Assembly (NCBI GenBank): GCA_024742605.1
Contig: JANSYC010000013.1
Span: forward strand, 1 to 64,000
Length of the DNA: 64,000 bases
Origin: Alphaproteobacteria bacterium
GTDB lineage: Bacteria; Pseudomonadota; Alphaproteobacteria; Thalassobaculales; Thalassobaculaceae
Direction: 5' to 3'
Positions within the stretch are counted from its first letter, which is position 1. The number at the start of each line of letters is the position of its first letter. The notes beneath the pieces were generated by a model. That model had not been told where the DNA came from and did not search any database. It worked only from the letters and a program-made list of their open reading frames with translations. A program made the translations under genes and the position numbers. Below are positions 54,455 through 62,930 of the stretch, one piece after another.

Positions 54455-55212
54455 CTGCTCAGCGATCCCAGCACCGCGTCCACGAAAGCTGGGACCAGTT
54501 TGGTCGCCGGGCCGTGATAGGCCGTGTGGAATTCGGTCACACCGGCGGACGGCTCCAGATTCAGTTCGACCGTGTGGGCGCCGCCCACGAAGCGGGCTTC
54601 CTGCACGAAACCGGCGGCGGGATAGACGTTCCCGGAGGTGCCGATCGACACGAACAGGGCGCAACGGGCCAGGGCCGCGTAGATCCGGTCCATGCCCATC
54701 GGCATTTCGCCGAACCAGACCACGTCCGGTCGCCGGCTGCCGATGGTTCCGCAATTCGCGCAGATGCTGTCAGACGAGAGAGCCACGACGCAGTCCACGA
54801 CGTCATGACATTCGGCGCAGCGGCTTTTCAGCAGTTCGCCGTGCATGTGGATCAGCCCGCTCGACCCGCCGCGCTCGTGCAGATTGTCCACGTTCTGGGT
54901 GACCAGAAGAAAATCTGCGGGCCAATTCTGCTGCAGTTTGGCCAACGCATGGTGCGCTGAGTTCGGTTCAATCTCCGCCTCCAGCAGCCCGGCGCGGCGA
55001 TGATTGTAGAATTCCTGCACGCGGACCGGATTGGCGGCAAAGGCCTCTGGCGTCGCCACGTCCTCGATCCGGACTTTCGACCAGACCCCGTCCGCGTCCC
55101 GGAAGGTGTCGAGACCGGATTCCTTGGAGATCCCAGCCCCGGTCAGGATGACGATCGCACTCGTCTCGTCCAGATCGGGCAGGTCGAAGGACGGCATATC
55201 CCGATACAGCAT
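54436..55212 (-). CDS. cobB: NAD-dependent protein deacylase, sirtuin (CobB-like)
   Basis: 258 residues from the ATG at 55212, which has GAGGAC about seven bases upstream; the open frame extends far beyond but into unrelated sequence. IVILTGAGISKESGLDTFRD (NAD site), VTQNVDNLHERGGSS, the catalytic His in HMHGELLKS, the zinc cysteines RCAECHD and ICANCGTIGSRRPDVVWFGE, and GTSGNVYPAA are all in place. It removes acyl groups from lysines using NAD and also occurs as a regulator of acetyl-CoA synthetase. It diverges from the phosphatase gene at 55373. Confidence 0.94.
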   Translation of the reverse strand: MLYRDMPSFDLPDLDETSAIVILTGAGISKESGLDTFRDADGVWSKVRIEDVATPEAFAANPVRVQEFYNHRRAGLLEAEIEPNSAHHALAKLQQNWPADFLLVTQNVDNLHERGGSSGLIHMHGELLKSRCAECHDVVDCVVALSSDSICANCGTIGSRRPDVVWFGEMPMGMDRIYAALARCALFVSIGTSGNVYPAAGFVQEARFVGGAHTVELNLEPSAGVTEFHTAYHGPATKLVPAFVDAVLGSLSSYTANS

Positions 55213-55372
55213 CGACATGTCCTCGCTACGTGCGCTTACATATGCCCCGGCGCCGGTCGGCAGGCGGATCGACTTGAGCCGCAGCCCTACCCGGACGGTG
55301 TTGCGGTGCAACATAACGATAATGTGACGCTCATGCAAATGAGCTCCGAGCAGCACTGACGGAGTCCTTCCC

Positions 55373-55861
55373 GTGTACCGTATCCTTTTTGTCTGCACCG
55401 GAAACATCTGCCGCTCGCCGACGGCGGAGGGCATCCTGCGGGAGTTGTTGCGTGACGCCGGGCTCGGCGACACGATCGAACTCGATTCCGCCGGGCTGTA
55501 CGACGGCCATGTCGGCGCACCGCCCGACACCCTGGCGCGGCTGGCGGCGCGCGGCCGCGGCTATGTGCTGGACGATCTGCGGGCACGAGCGTTTCGCGAA
55601 ACGGATTTCCGCGATTTCGATCTGATCTTGGGGATGGACGGCGGTCATGTGCACGACATGAGACTGCGCGCACCTGACGGGGCGCGGGACCGTATCCGGC
55701 TGTTCAACGATATGTCCCGCGAGAACAAGGGCAGGGATGTGCCGGATCCGTACGGACGCAGTGCCGATGTCTACCAGTCGACCCTGGATATGATCGAGAT
55801 CGGCTGCCGAGATTTGAGGGACGCCCTGGTCGCCCAGCGGCCGGATCGGGGTCCTCTCTAG
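55373..55861 (+). CDS. Low-molecular-weight protein-tyrosine-phosphatase
   Basis: 162 residues from a GTG start. The catalytic loop ILFVCTGNICRSPTAEGILR (C-x5-R-S) is followed by LGMDGGHVHDM, and the general acid lies in DVPDPYGRSADVYQSTLDMI, so all functional parts are present. Such enzymes dephosphorylate phosphotyrosine proteins, often those regulating surface polysaccharide export. It stands alone between cobB and a DMT transporter. It is more typical than the paralogue at 35067. Confidence 0.93.
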   Translation: MYRILFVCTGNICRSPTAEGILRELLRDAGLGDTIELDSAGLYDGHVGAPPDTLARLAARGRGYVLDDLRARAFRETDFRDFDLILGMDGGHVHDMRLRAPDGARDRIRLFNDMSRENKGRDVPDPYGRSADVYQSTLDMIEIGCRDLRDALVAQRPDRGPL

Positions 55862-55880
55862 TCTGCGGGGACCGCGGGGA

Positions 55881-56867
55881 TCAGCCCGAATCCCGCGCCG
55901 CTTTTCGCCGTGTCAGCATCCCGCGGATCTCGTCGTAGAAGATCTCGCCCAGCACAAATCCTGTGATTGCCAGAATCGCCGCCAGCTGCGGCCAGGTGAT
56001 CTCGGTGTGCAGGATGAAGGTCGCGAGGATCGCCGCAATCACCGGCTTCAGAAAGAACAGGTAGTTGCCACGCGCCGGATCGGGCACATGCCCCAGCCCC
56101 CAGAGCCAGAGAATGAAGCCGATACAGGTGTTCCAGATCCCCAAGGTCAGGATCGCCGCCATCTGGCCACCAGGCCGATCGAACAAGCTGAGCGGATCGA
56201 CCCAGATACCCCAGAGCGCACCGACCAGCGGCCAGAGCACGACACCGCCCAGCGCGAAGGTATAGGTCGTCATGCGGATGGCACCGTATTTCTTGATCCA
56301 GGGCCGCACCAGCACGAGATAGACCGCCCCGATCGCGCCGCAACCGAGCGCCAGCAGCACGCCCGGCAACGAACTCGCTCCGCCCTCAAGCTTGTCGAGC
56401 ACCCCGTCGGTCAGGAGGAACAGGCACCCGAGAAACGCGCCCACGCCGCTGACCATCTTCGGTGCGGTCACCGGCGTCTTCTCGACGATCCGGGCCACGA
56501 ACACCACGAAGATCGGCATCATGGTGACCATGGTCGCGACCTGCACCACGCTGGCGTAGTCGAGGGCCAGATGAAACAGAAACTGGGCAAAGGCCATACC
56601 GCCGATCGACAGGGCCACGATCGGCACAAAATCCTGCCGCAGCGGGGTGATCAGATCGCGGGTCGACTTCTGCGCCAAAGCCACCAGAACCAGGGCCAGA
56701 CCGCCCAACCCGAATCGCCAGACCGTCACCTCCGCACCCTGGAGCCCGGTCAGTTTGACCACAAACTCGCTCGACGCGTGTCCGCAGACTCCTGCAAATG
56801 CTGCCAGATAGGCCAGATAAATCATGGTCTTGGACGGGCCGTCCAAACTGGTCGAGGGGCTAGACAT
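55881..56867 (-). CDS. DMT family transporter (two EamA domains)
   Basis: 328 residues from an ATG with GGAG six bases upstream. Ten hydrophobic segments fall in two EamA repeats; the second begins after GGASSLPGVLLALGCGAIGA. The opening AFAGVCGHASSEFVVKLTGL and the closing ILATFILHTEITWPQLAAIL are typical of the drug/metabolite transporter superfamily. It probably exports a small metabolite. It diverges from panB across 174 bp. Confidence 0.92.
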   Translation of the reverse strand: MSSPSTSLDGPSKTMIYLAYLAAFAGVCGHASSEFVVKLTGLQGAEVTVWRFGLGGLALVLVALAQKSTRDLITPLRQDFVPIVALSIGGMAFAQFLFHLALDYASVVQVATMVTMMPIFVVFVARIVEKTPVTAPKMVSGVGAFLGCLFLLTDGVLDKLEGGASSLPGVLLALGCGAIGAVYLVLVRPWIKKYGAIRMTTYTFALGGVVLWPLVGALWGIWVDPLSLFDRPGGQMAAILTLGIWNTCIGFILWLWGLGHVPDPARGNYLFFLKPVIAAILATFILHTEITWPQLAAILAITGFVLGEIFYDEIRGMLTRRKAARDSG

Positions 56868-57041
56868 GGGATCTCCAACAGATTGTTGTCTAGCAGACTA
56901 TCGCGCTGCCTACGACCTGGAAAGAGGCAGCAGAAGCTAAGTTCGATCAGCACGGGCCTCAGATCAATGTCGAGTCCGATAGGCCTTGTTCGCCCCGCCA
57001 CTTCGGGGTTAGGTCCCGCAGAGACCGAGAGGAAAGCCACA

Positions 57042-57917
57042 ATGTACCCATCGAACACGCCACAATCGCAACCTGATCGACCGAAGAAAATCACCGTCTT
57101 CGATATCCGTGCCGCCAAGGCCGAGGGCCGGCCGATAACCATGTCGACCGCTTATGACGCACTGTTCGGCGCCCTGATGGACGAGGCCGGGATTGAGGTC
57201 GTGCTGGTTGGTGACAGCGTTGGCATGACGACTTTGGGGATGGACAGCACGGTTCCGGTCACGATGGACGAGATGCTGCATCACGTGCGGGCGGTCCGGC
57301 GGGGCTGCAGACACGCGCTGGTGGTCGGCGACCTGCCATTCATGAGTTTCAACGTCTCGATCGAGGAGGCGATCCGAAATGCCGGCCGACTCGTCAAAGA
57401 GGCGGGTGCCGATTGCGTGAAGCTGGAAGGCGGCGCCCATTTCGCGCCGACGGTCGCCGCCATCGTCAAGGCCGGTATTCCGGTCCAGGGACATATCGGG
57501 CTGCTGCCGCAGACGGCGGCCGCCGGCGGCGGGTTCAAGGTGCAGGGCAAGACCTTGGAGGCCGTTGGAGAGCTGATCGCGGATGCCCGCGCCCTGGAAG
57601 CGGCCGGCGCGTTCTCGATCATTCTGGAAGCGGTTCCGGCGGAAGTCGGCGCCAAGGTTGCCCAGGCGGTCTCGATTCCGGTCATCGGGGTGGGTGCCGG
57701 CCCGCATGTGGACGGGCAGTGCGTGGTGATGCACGACCTGCTCGGGCTCTACGATGCCTTCACGCCGAAATTCGCCAAAGTCTACGCCAAGCTGCGTCCG
57801 CTAATCGTCGGTGCCCTATCGGAGTTCCGTGACGAGATCCTGGACCAAAGCTTCCCCGGCCCGGAACACAGCTACAAGATGCCGAAGGACGCGGCCGAGC
57901 GGTTGAAGGATCTCTGA
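57042..57917 (+). CDS. panB: 3-methyl-2-oxobutanoate hydroxymethyltransferase PanB
   Basis: 291 residues from ATG 57042 with GAGAGGA eight bases upstream; the open frame extends upstream into antisense of the transporter gene and is not real. It makes ketopantoate from alpha-ketoisovalerate, the first step to pantothenate and CoA. TAYDALFGALMDEAGIEVVL, LVGDSVGMTTLGMDSTVPVT, VKLEGG, GHIGLLPQ and VIGVGAGPHVDGQ are hallmark segments with metal and substrate residues. panC is not adjacent. Confidence 0.95.
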   Translation: MYPSNTPQSQPDRPKKITVFDIRAAKAEGRPITMSTAYDALFGALMDEAGIEVVLVGDSVGMTTLGMDSTVPVTMDEMLHHVRAVRRGCRHALVVGDLPFMSFNVSIEEAIRNAGRLVKEAGADCVKLEGGAHFAPTVAAIVKAGIPVQGHIGLLPQTAAAGGGFKVQGKTLEAVGELIADARALEAAGAFSIILEAVPAEVGAKVAQAVSIPVIGVGAGPHVDGQCVVMHDLLGLYDAFTPKFAKVYAKLRPLIVGALSEFRDEILDQSFPGPEHSYKMPKDAAERLKDL

Positions 57918-57922
57918 TCCAC

Positions 57923-57940
57923 CCGATCACTTCGGATCGG
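57923..57940. terminator. Short palindrome at the panB / CMD convergent junction
   Basis: CCGATC and GATCGG pair around a 6-base centre just after the panB stop and reaching into the last codons of the convergent gene. It could serve as a bidirectional terminator, but without T-runs this is weak. Confidence 0.3.
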
Positions 57941-58373
57941 ACCAGCTTCGCAGAAATACCTCATCAACCGGCACCTTGTAGGCTTCCGCCAGGGCGTTGG
58001 TCTGGTTGAACATGCCGACCACCGCGAGCAACTCTCCGTATTCCCGGTCCGACATCCCCAGCTTGCGGGCGGCGGCGGTATGGCTGCGGGTGCAATAGTC
58101 GCAGCCGTTGGTGACGGAAACCGCCACCGCGATCATTTCCTTGAACTTCGGATCCAGCGCGCCCGGCGCCATCACTTCTTTCAGACCGTACCAGAGCCGG
58201 GACAGGGTCGGCGGGTGGCTCGCGAACACCTTCCAGGCGTTGGGTACGAAATCGATCTTCTTGGTGGTCATAATGTCGTCGAACACGGCCCGCACCTCAT
58301 CGGAGGCGTCCGCGTAGTCCACCATCGGCACGGTGGCGGGCTCGGGTGGGTTCGAGGCGGCGATCTGAGACAT
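57927..58373 (-). CDS. Carboxymuconolactone decarboxylase family / AhpD-like protein
   Basis: 148 residues from an ATG with GGAGG six bases upstream. The helical core LDPKFKEMIAVAVSVTNGCD then YCTRSHTAAARKLGMS carries the CxxC-x3-H redox motif of AhpD-like peroxidase-associated proteins. Members reduce alkylhydroperoxidases or act as small oxidoreductases. It is probably co-transcribed with the enoyl-CoA hydratase and Rieske genes upstream. The precise partner is unknown. Confidence 0.9.
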   Translation of the reverse strand: MSQIAASNPPEPATVPMVDYADASDEVRAVFDDIMTTKKIDFVPNAWKVFASHPPTLSRLWYGLKEVMAPGALDPKFKEMIAVAVSVTNGCDYCTRSHTAAARKLGMSDREYGELLAVVGMFNQTNALAEAYKVPVDEVFLRSWSDPK

Positions 58374-58432
58374 GAGAGGCCTCCTGGGGTTTGGAAACAG
58401 CGGTGGCGAGGGGGTGAGAACTGACGCCCGGC

Positions 58433-59224
58433 TCAGAGTTGGCCGGTGAAGGTCGGCGCACGCTTTTCAGCGAAGGCGGCCATGCCCTCCTGGGCGTCGG
58501 GTTCGGCGGCCGAGGTGGCGATGCCGGTGCCCTCGCGTTCCATCTGGGTCTCGAGCGGGGTCTCGTAGCTTTCCAGCAGCAGCCGCTTGGCGCGGCCGAA
58601 GGCGCGGGTCGGACCCTGGGCCAGGGCACGCGCCTGTTTCTCCGCCGTCTCGAACAGGGTGTCGTCGGGCAGCACCGAGGTGATCAGCCCCCAGTCCATC
58701 GCCTCCTGGGCGCTCAGGCGCCGGTTCGTCAGGGTCAGCTCCTGGGCGCGCCGCAGGCCGATCAGGCGCGGCAGAAGAAAGGTCGAGCCACCGTCCGGCG
58801 ACAGGCCCGCCGCCGTATAGGCCATGGTGAACCTGGCACTCTCCCCGCCATAGACCAGATCGCCGAGGAGGGCGAGCGACAGCCCGCCACCGGCCGCCGC
58901 CCCCTGGATCGCTGCCACCACTGGCGCGTCCATCCGGGCGAACTGCGCGCAGGCGGCATGCAGCAGGGCGGTGGTTTTCTTCAGCATCCGGCCCACATCC
59001 GGGCCCGCCTCTCGAAACACTTTCAAGTCGCCGCCGACGCAGAAATTCTTGCCCGCACCGCTCAGCAGCACCGCGCGCACTCCGCCGTCGGTCTCGCACC
59101 GCGCCGCCGCGTCGAGGAACTGGGCCGCCATCTCCTCGGTGATGCCGTTGCCCGCCTCCGGTCGGTTCAGCACCACGCGCGCCAGACCGTTCTCGACCGA
59201 AAACTTCACCAGATTCTGCGCCAT
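58433..59224 (-). CDS. Enoyl-CoA hydratase/isomerase family protein
   Basis: 263 residues from an ATG with GGAG six bases upstream. Crotonase-fold features: ARVVLNRPEAGNGITEEMAA, VLLSGAGKNFCVGGDLKVFR (oxyanion hole) and AIQGAAAGGGLSLALLGDLV, then YTAAGLSPDGGSTFLLPRLI with Asp rather than Glu around the second catalytic position. It hydrates or isomerises an acyl-CoA, perhaps in fatty- or aromatic-acid breakdown. The local context does not fix the substrate. Confidence 0.92.
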   Translation of the reverse strand: MAQNLVKFSVENGLARVVLNRPEAGNGITEEMAAQFLDAAARCETDGGVRAVLLSGAGKNFCVGGDLKVFREAGPDVGRMLKKTTALLHAACAQFARMDAPVVAAIQGAAAGGGLSLALLGDLVYGGESARFTMAYTAAGLSPDGGSTFLLPRLIGLRRAQELTLTNRRLSAQEAMDWGLITSVLPDDTLFETAEKQARALAQGPTRAFGRAKRLLLESYETPLETQMEREGTGIATSAAEPDAQEGMAAFAEKRAPTFTGQL

Positions 59225-59323
59225 GTCCGTCTCCGTGTTTGATAGCGTCTTTGCGGCTCAGCCTAGGACGCTCCGGGGTCCAGGAAAAGCGCCAGGGGAA
59301 AACGGCAGCAATGCGGGGTGCTC

Positions 59324-60952
59324 TTACTCGCCCTCAACCGTCTTGAGCGCCTGATAGGCTGTCCTGCGGGTGAGCTTGCGGGTGAACGGCTCGTTCAGGA
59401 ACCGGTTCAGCGCCGCGACCAGGGCCGGCACCCAGGGGGCCTCTGGACGCAGCAGCACCTCTTCCCGCACCGCATAGGTCATCTTCACCAGGTGCGCCGA
59501 GACGATGTACTCGGTGTTGCCGTGATCGACGATATCGCGGGCGGTGACCTCCAGAAACCCGATCTGGTCGGCCACCCGCCAGGGGGCGGTCTCCCGCGCC
59601 GGGTCGACGAACCCGCCGCTGCGTCCCAGGAAACAGGCGATCTGCAGCAGCACGTCCGGCCACAGGTCCGGATGGCGTTCGGCAATCCGGCGGCCGGCAT
59701 TGGCGAAGGTGATCGCATGGCTGAAGTCGAGTCGGTTGACGTTCTGGCTGATCGGCTGATCCGGCCGGGTCGCATAGGTCGGATCGGCCCGCACCAGCTG
59801 CCAGGCCGCCGCCTCCAGCATCGCATCATAGAGTGCGGAAATGTTCCCGCTGGCGGCCAGCACCCGGTCGAGCGCCTTGGTCACCGACACCCGGCAGAAA
59901 TCGGCGGGCTTGGCGCGGGCGCTGCCGGTTCCGGTCCAGGCCTTGCGAGCCGGGTGATACCCCTTGAATTCCGGGATCAGATCCTCCCGGCGGGCGGTGA
60001 CCAGTGCCCGCAGACAGGCCAGCGCGTAGGGCAGTTCAGCCGCTGTTCCCAACCGCTGCACCGCCTCCCGACTCTTCTCCACATAGATCGCGGAATGTCC
60101 GAAATCCTGATAATGCGCCAGCGCCGCACGGGCCAGCCCCCGATCGATCCTGTCCCAGCCACCGATCCGCAGCCCGTCCCGCAGCAGTTTGGTCGCCGTG
60201 TCCTCGTCCTCGGCTTCAACCGCCGCCACGAAGGCGTCTTCCGCCCAAGGCAGCATGCCCTCGGCGAAGGGGAAGCTCGGCATCCGCAGGCTGTCCCAGC
60301 ACAGATGGCCGAGAATTTCCGATATGGCCGCGACCCGGTCCGGGTCGTTCTCGGCGCGCTCGTAGACCGCCAGCCAGTCCGGCGCCGCCGCCAGCGCATG
60401 GGTCATGCCCCATTCGAACTTATCGTGGGTCCAGTCGATCGCCGCCCGTACGGCGTCCCTCGGATCCCCGCCAGCCTGCTGAATTCGGGCGACATCGCGG
60501 GCAATCCGGTCGTAGTCGTAACGCTTGAATGAGGCTTTCAGCGAGGCGAGGGCTCTCTCGATACGAACCTCGGGCGGCGGATCGGTCAGATCGAGTTGGA
60601 TCATGCCCTTGACCACCCGGATCGGATAGGTCCGGACCGGATCTCCACCGCCGGCTTCCGCGCCGGTTTCCAGGTCAAATTTCCAGTTGTGCCAGTTGCA
60701 GGTCAATGTGCAGACGGTGCCACCCTCGGTGAAGGTGCCCTCGGACAGAGGGTATCCCTCATGGGGACAGCGGTTCGCGATCGCGCGCGGGCCCCGGGGG
60801 GTCGCAAACAGGGCGATCTGCTTGCCGCCGCGTTTGATCAGCACCCTCCCCTTGGCGTCGAGTTCGGAGGCCTCCAGCGCCTCGACCCACATTCCGACCT
60901 CATCGGCGGCGTCGGCTCTTGAGGCGGGCGGCTCTGAAACGGTTACGGGCAT
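59324..60952 (-). CDS. Rieske [2Fe-2S] protein with large C-terminal helical domain
   Basis: 542 residues from an ATG with AGGAGAC just upstream. Residues about 20-120 are a Rieske domain: RCPHEGYPLSEG (C62, H64) and CTLTCNWHNWKFDLETG (C85, H88) bind the cluster. The remaining about 420 residues are predicted helical, with repeated EDP/ALA-rich segments and no motif of the usual Rieske oxygenase catalytic domain (no obvious H-x4-H plus Asp iron site). It therefore looks like an electron-transfer domain fused to a novel or poorly described partner. No signal peptide. Confidence 0.88.
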   Translation of the reverse strand: MPVTVSEPPASRADAADEVGMWVEALEASELDAKGRVLIKRGGKQIALFATPRGPRAIANRCPHEGYPLSEGTFTEGGTVCTLTCNWHNWKFDLETGAEAGGGDPVRTYPIRVVKGMIQLDLTDPPPEVRIERALASLKASFKRYDYDRIARDVARIQQAGGDPRDAVRAAIDWTHDKFEWGMTHALAAAPDWLAVYERAENDPDRVAAISEILGHLCWDSLRMPSFPFAEGMLPWAEDAFVAAVEAEDEDTATKLLRDGLRIGGWDRIDRGLARAALAHYQDFGHSAIYVEKSREAVQRLGTAAELPYALACLRALVTARREDLIPEFKGYHPARKAWTGTGSARAKPADFCRVSVTKALDRVLAASGNISALYDAMLEAAAWQLVRADPTYATRPDQPISQNVNRLDFSHAITFANAGRRIAERHPDLWPDVLLQIACFLGRSGGFVDPARETAPWRVADQIGFLEVTARDIVDHGNTEYIVSAHLVKMTYAVREEVLLRPEAPWVPALVAALNRFLNEPFTRKLTRRTAYQALKTVEGE

Positions 60953-60996
60953 GACCTGTCTCCTCCATATCGTTGGATGGAGTATTCGCCGTTCGG

Positions 60997-61020
60997 AAAA
61001 TTAAAACAAGAAAAATCTTG
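60997..61020 (-). terminator. Candidate intrinsic terminator of the small membrane-protein gene
   Basis: On the minus strand CAAGA and TCTTG pair around a T4 loop, followed by TTTTAATTTT. It lies just after the stop at 61026. The stem is only five pairs, so strength is uncertain, but the T-rich tail is the best in the window. Confidence 0.5.
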
Positions 61021-61025
61021 CTTAA

Positions 61026-61343
61026 TTAATCCCCGAAAATCCGATCCGTTCGTTCCCGCCGACGGCCCAGCAGCAGCAGGATCGCTCCGAGCCCACCGAA
61101 TACCGCGAAGGCCGGCCACAACAGAATGGTGGTGATCACGGGATGCCAAAGGATCGGATGGACGTAGCGGGACACCGCGGCCTCGGCCAGTTGCAGCGAG
61201 CCCGAATGCAGGCTGTGCCACAGAAAGCCGAGCACGATCGGCTCGAACCGGCCTTCAGTGGCGAAGTGGATCAGATCACGTCCGAGAAGGATGAGGGCGA
61301 TCGAGAGGAAGGTCCAACCGATCGCACGAAGTACAAGACGCAT
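61026..61343 (-). CDS. Small hypothetical membrane protein
   Basis: 105 residues from ATG 61343 (ATG 61370 would add nine). Two clear transmembrane segments, about residues 8-25 (GWTFLSIALILLGRDL) and 70-92 (ITTILLWPAFAVFGGLGAIL), flank a loop with WHSLHSGSLQLAEA. A basic C-terminal tail follows. No family recognised. It is transcribed toward the Rieske gene but separated by the terminator at 60997-61020. Confidence 0.7.
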   Translation of the reverse strand: MRLVLRAIGWTFLSIALILLGRDLIHFATEGRFEPIVLGFLWHSLHSGSLQLAEAAVSRYVHPILWHPVITTILLWPAFAVFGGLGAILLLLGRRRERTDRIFGD

Positions 61344-61579
61344 GGGAGTATCTTCAGATTTGAAGACCATAGCTCGGGTCCGCCACGGAAAATGTCTCCC
61401 CGCGACCCCGCTCTCTCACCTCCGTTTAACCATGAAAACCGGCCGGAGAAAACCCATGCGACCGGTCAGTCGAACACGCCTGCCGTCCGACCGGATCCCC
61501 GGCCACGCACATTCCTGAGAAAATACGCGTCCACCGCGTTGCATGTTGCCGCCGCGTCGACTATTTTCCCGCTCCTTAC

Positions 61580-61669
61580 GGAGGGGTGGCCGAGTGGTTG
61601 AAGGCGCACGCCTGGAAAGTGTGTAGGGGTGAAAGCCTCTCGCGGGTTCGAATCCCGCTCCCTCCGCCA
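61580..61669 (+). tRNA. tRNA-Ser (anticodon GGA)
   Basis: Acceptor GGAGGGG pairs with TCCCTCC (one G-U). The D arm GGCCGAGTGGTTGAAGGC, the anticodon loop CTGGAAA (anticodon GGA), a long variable arm (GTAGGGGTGAAAGCCTCTC, as in class II tRNAs) and the T arm CGGGTTCGAATCCCG are complete, and CCA is encoded. It borders an unusual low-GC non-coding tract. Confidence 0.96.
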
Positions 61670-62163
61670 TTAAAAATTGTTAACCCATTTAAAAACAAGA
61701 TAAATTGAACAACTCAGGGTTCTCACCCCACATTCCACCCAACATGTCCTGGGGCTATTCTCCTGGGCGCGTGACCTGATGCATGACTAGACCTAATGAG
61801 GTTGGACAGCCTTCTGGTGATGGATGCTGAGGACGTCTTCTTTGTTCACACCAACCACTTGGGCGCATAGCGAAACTACGTACCGGCGAATTACGACATA
61901 CCGTTGCGATAGTTCGTTGGTATGGGAAATTGAAGCGACGTCTGCTACAGACGATCTGCGGCAACGGTGATGGGCTTAGTTTTGTTCAGAAATGCAAACA
62001 TCTCGGGAGACGACTGGCCGTGGGGGCTCGTTAAATTGCTCTAGAGCCACGTCGCTATGACCTCGTCATATTGAGACATCAGACCTCAAACTGAGACATT
62101 TTGCCGAGCGAATCTACTTAGCCCGTGAGCAACCTCATCTCCAGACATAAAGCGGATCGCGAT
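61670..62163. other. Non-coding, lower-GC tract after tRNA-Ser
   Basis: About 490 bp with no convincing ORF on either strand and visibly lower GC than the rest of the window. It starts with an A/T-rich stretch directly after the tRNA and includes a CGTCTG/CAGACG inverted repeat (61939-61953) and two 8-bp direct repeats (62072-62099). The position after a tRNA and before accessory genes suggests a degraded mobile element or integration scar, but no transposase or integrase sequence can be recognised. Confidence 0.5.
62072..62099 (+). repeat. Pair of direct repeats TGAGACAT, 20 bp apart
   Basis: TGAGACAT occurs at 62072-62079 and again at 62092-62099, start-to-start exactly 20 bp (two helical turns). 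Such spacing suits cooperative protein binding, either by a regulator of the following genes or by a transposase at a relic element end. Confidence 0.55.
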
Positions 62164-62898
62164 ATGAAACCGACTTCCTGGGCGTATACCGTCCAAAATA
62201 AGTGGAAATCGGCGCGAGCATCGGCAGTCCTTCTGGGATTCGCCTTGATTCTCCTCGCCAGTGCCTCTTCGGCATTCGCCCATGCCGTCACCGAAGGCGA
62301 CAAGGGCTACATCCTTGAAATCTACGGGGTGCACATTGTCCCGTTCATCTATCTCGGGGCCAAGCACATGGTCACAGGATACGACCATCTGCTGTTCCTG
62401 TTCGGCGTCGTCTTCTTCCTCTATCGGATGCAGCACGTCGCCCTCTATGTCAGCCTATTCGCCCTGGGGCATTCAACGACCATGCTCCTGGGCGTCTACC
62501 TGAACTGGAATGTGAACGCCTATCTGATCGACGCCATCATCGGGCTGTCCGTGGTCTATAAGGCCCTGGACAATATGGGAGCCTATCAGCGGTGGTTCGG
62601 GTTTCAGCCGAACACGAAGGCGGCTACGCTCATCTTCGGCCTGTTCCACGGCCTCGGCCTGGCGACCAAGATTTTGGAATACGACGTGGCTCCCGATGGT
62701 CTGCTCGTGAACCTCATTGCCTTCAACGTCGGTGTCGAGCTTGGCCAGATCGTGGCCCTCGCCCTGATCCTGATCGCCATGGGCTTCTGGCGGAAGACCG
62801 AGGGTTCCTGGAAACACGCCTACACCGCCAACGTCGTCATGATGTCGCTCGGCTTCATGCTGATCGGCTTGCAGCTCACCGGCTACTTCGTCGCCTGA
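62164..62898 (+). CDS. HupE/UreJ_2 family membrane protein
   Basis: 244 residues from ATG 62164 (MKPTSWAYTVQNKW); a GTG at 62125 would add 13. A signal-like first helix (LGFALILLASASSAFAHA) is followed by about six more helices with conserved His motifs: GYDHLLFLFGVVF, LGHSTTMLLG and GLFHGLGLATK, as in the HupE/UreJ family associated with nickel/cobalt or other metal handling. It is followed 32 bp later by an anchor-protein gene in the same direction. The metal specificity is not visible. Confidence 0.85.
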   Translation: MKPTSWAYTVQNKWKSARASAVLLGFALILLASASSAFAHAVTEGDKGYILEIYGVHIVPFIYLGAKHMVTGYDHLLFLFGVVFFLYRMQHVALYVSLFALGHSTTMLLGVYLNWNVNAYLIDAIIGLSVVYKALDNMGAYQRWFGFQPNTKAATLIFGLFHGLGLATKILEYDVAPDGLLVNLIAFNVGVELGQIVALALILIAMGFWRKTEGSWKHAYTANVVMMSLGFMLIGLQLTGYFVA

Positions 62899-62930
62899 CG
62901 GACCCGCTTCGGCACGAAAGGAAATCGAAC

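Noticed and set aside
55213-55530. Long N-terminal extension of cobB
   Set aside because: It overlaps the divergent phosphatase gene and has no sirtuin sequence; the ribosome site supports 55212.
56007-57041. Long N-terminal extension of panB
   Set aside because: It is antisense to the DMT transporter, and the family start and a good ribosome site are at 57042.
61755-61964. A 69-codon minus-strand frame after tRNA-Ser, considered as a transposase relic
   Set aside because: No ribosome binding site and no recognisable transposase motif; composition looks non-coding.
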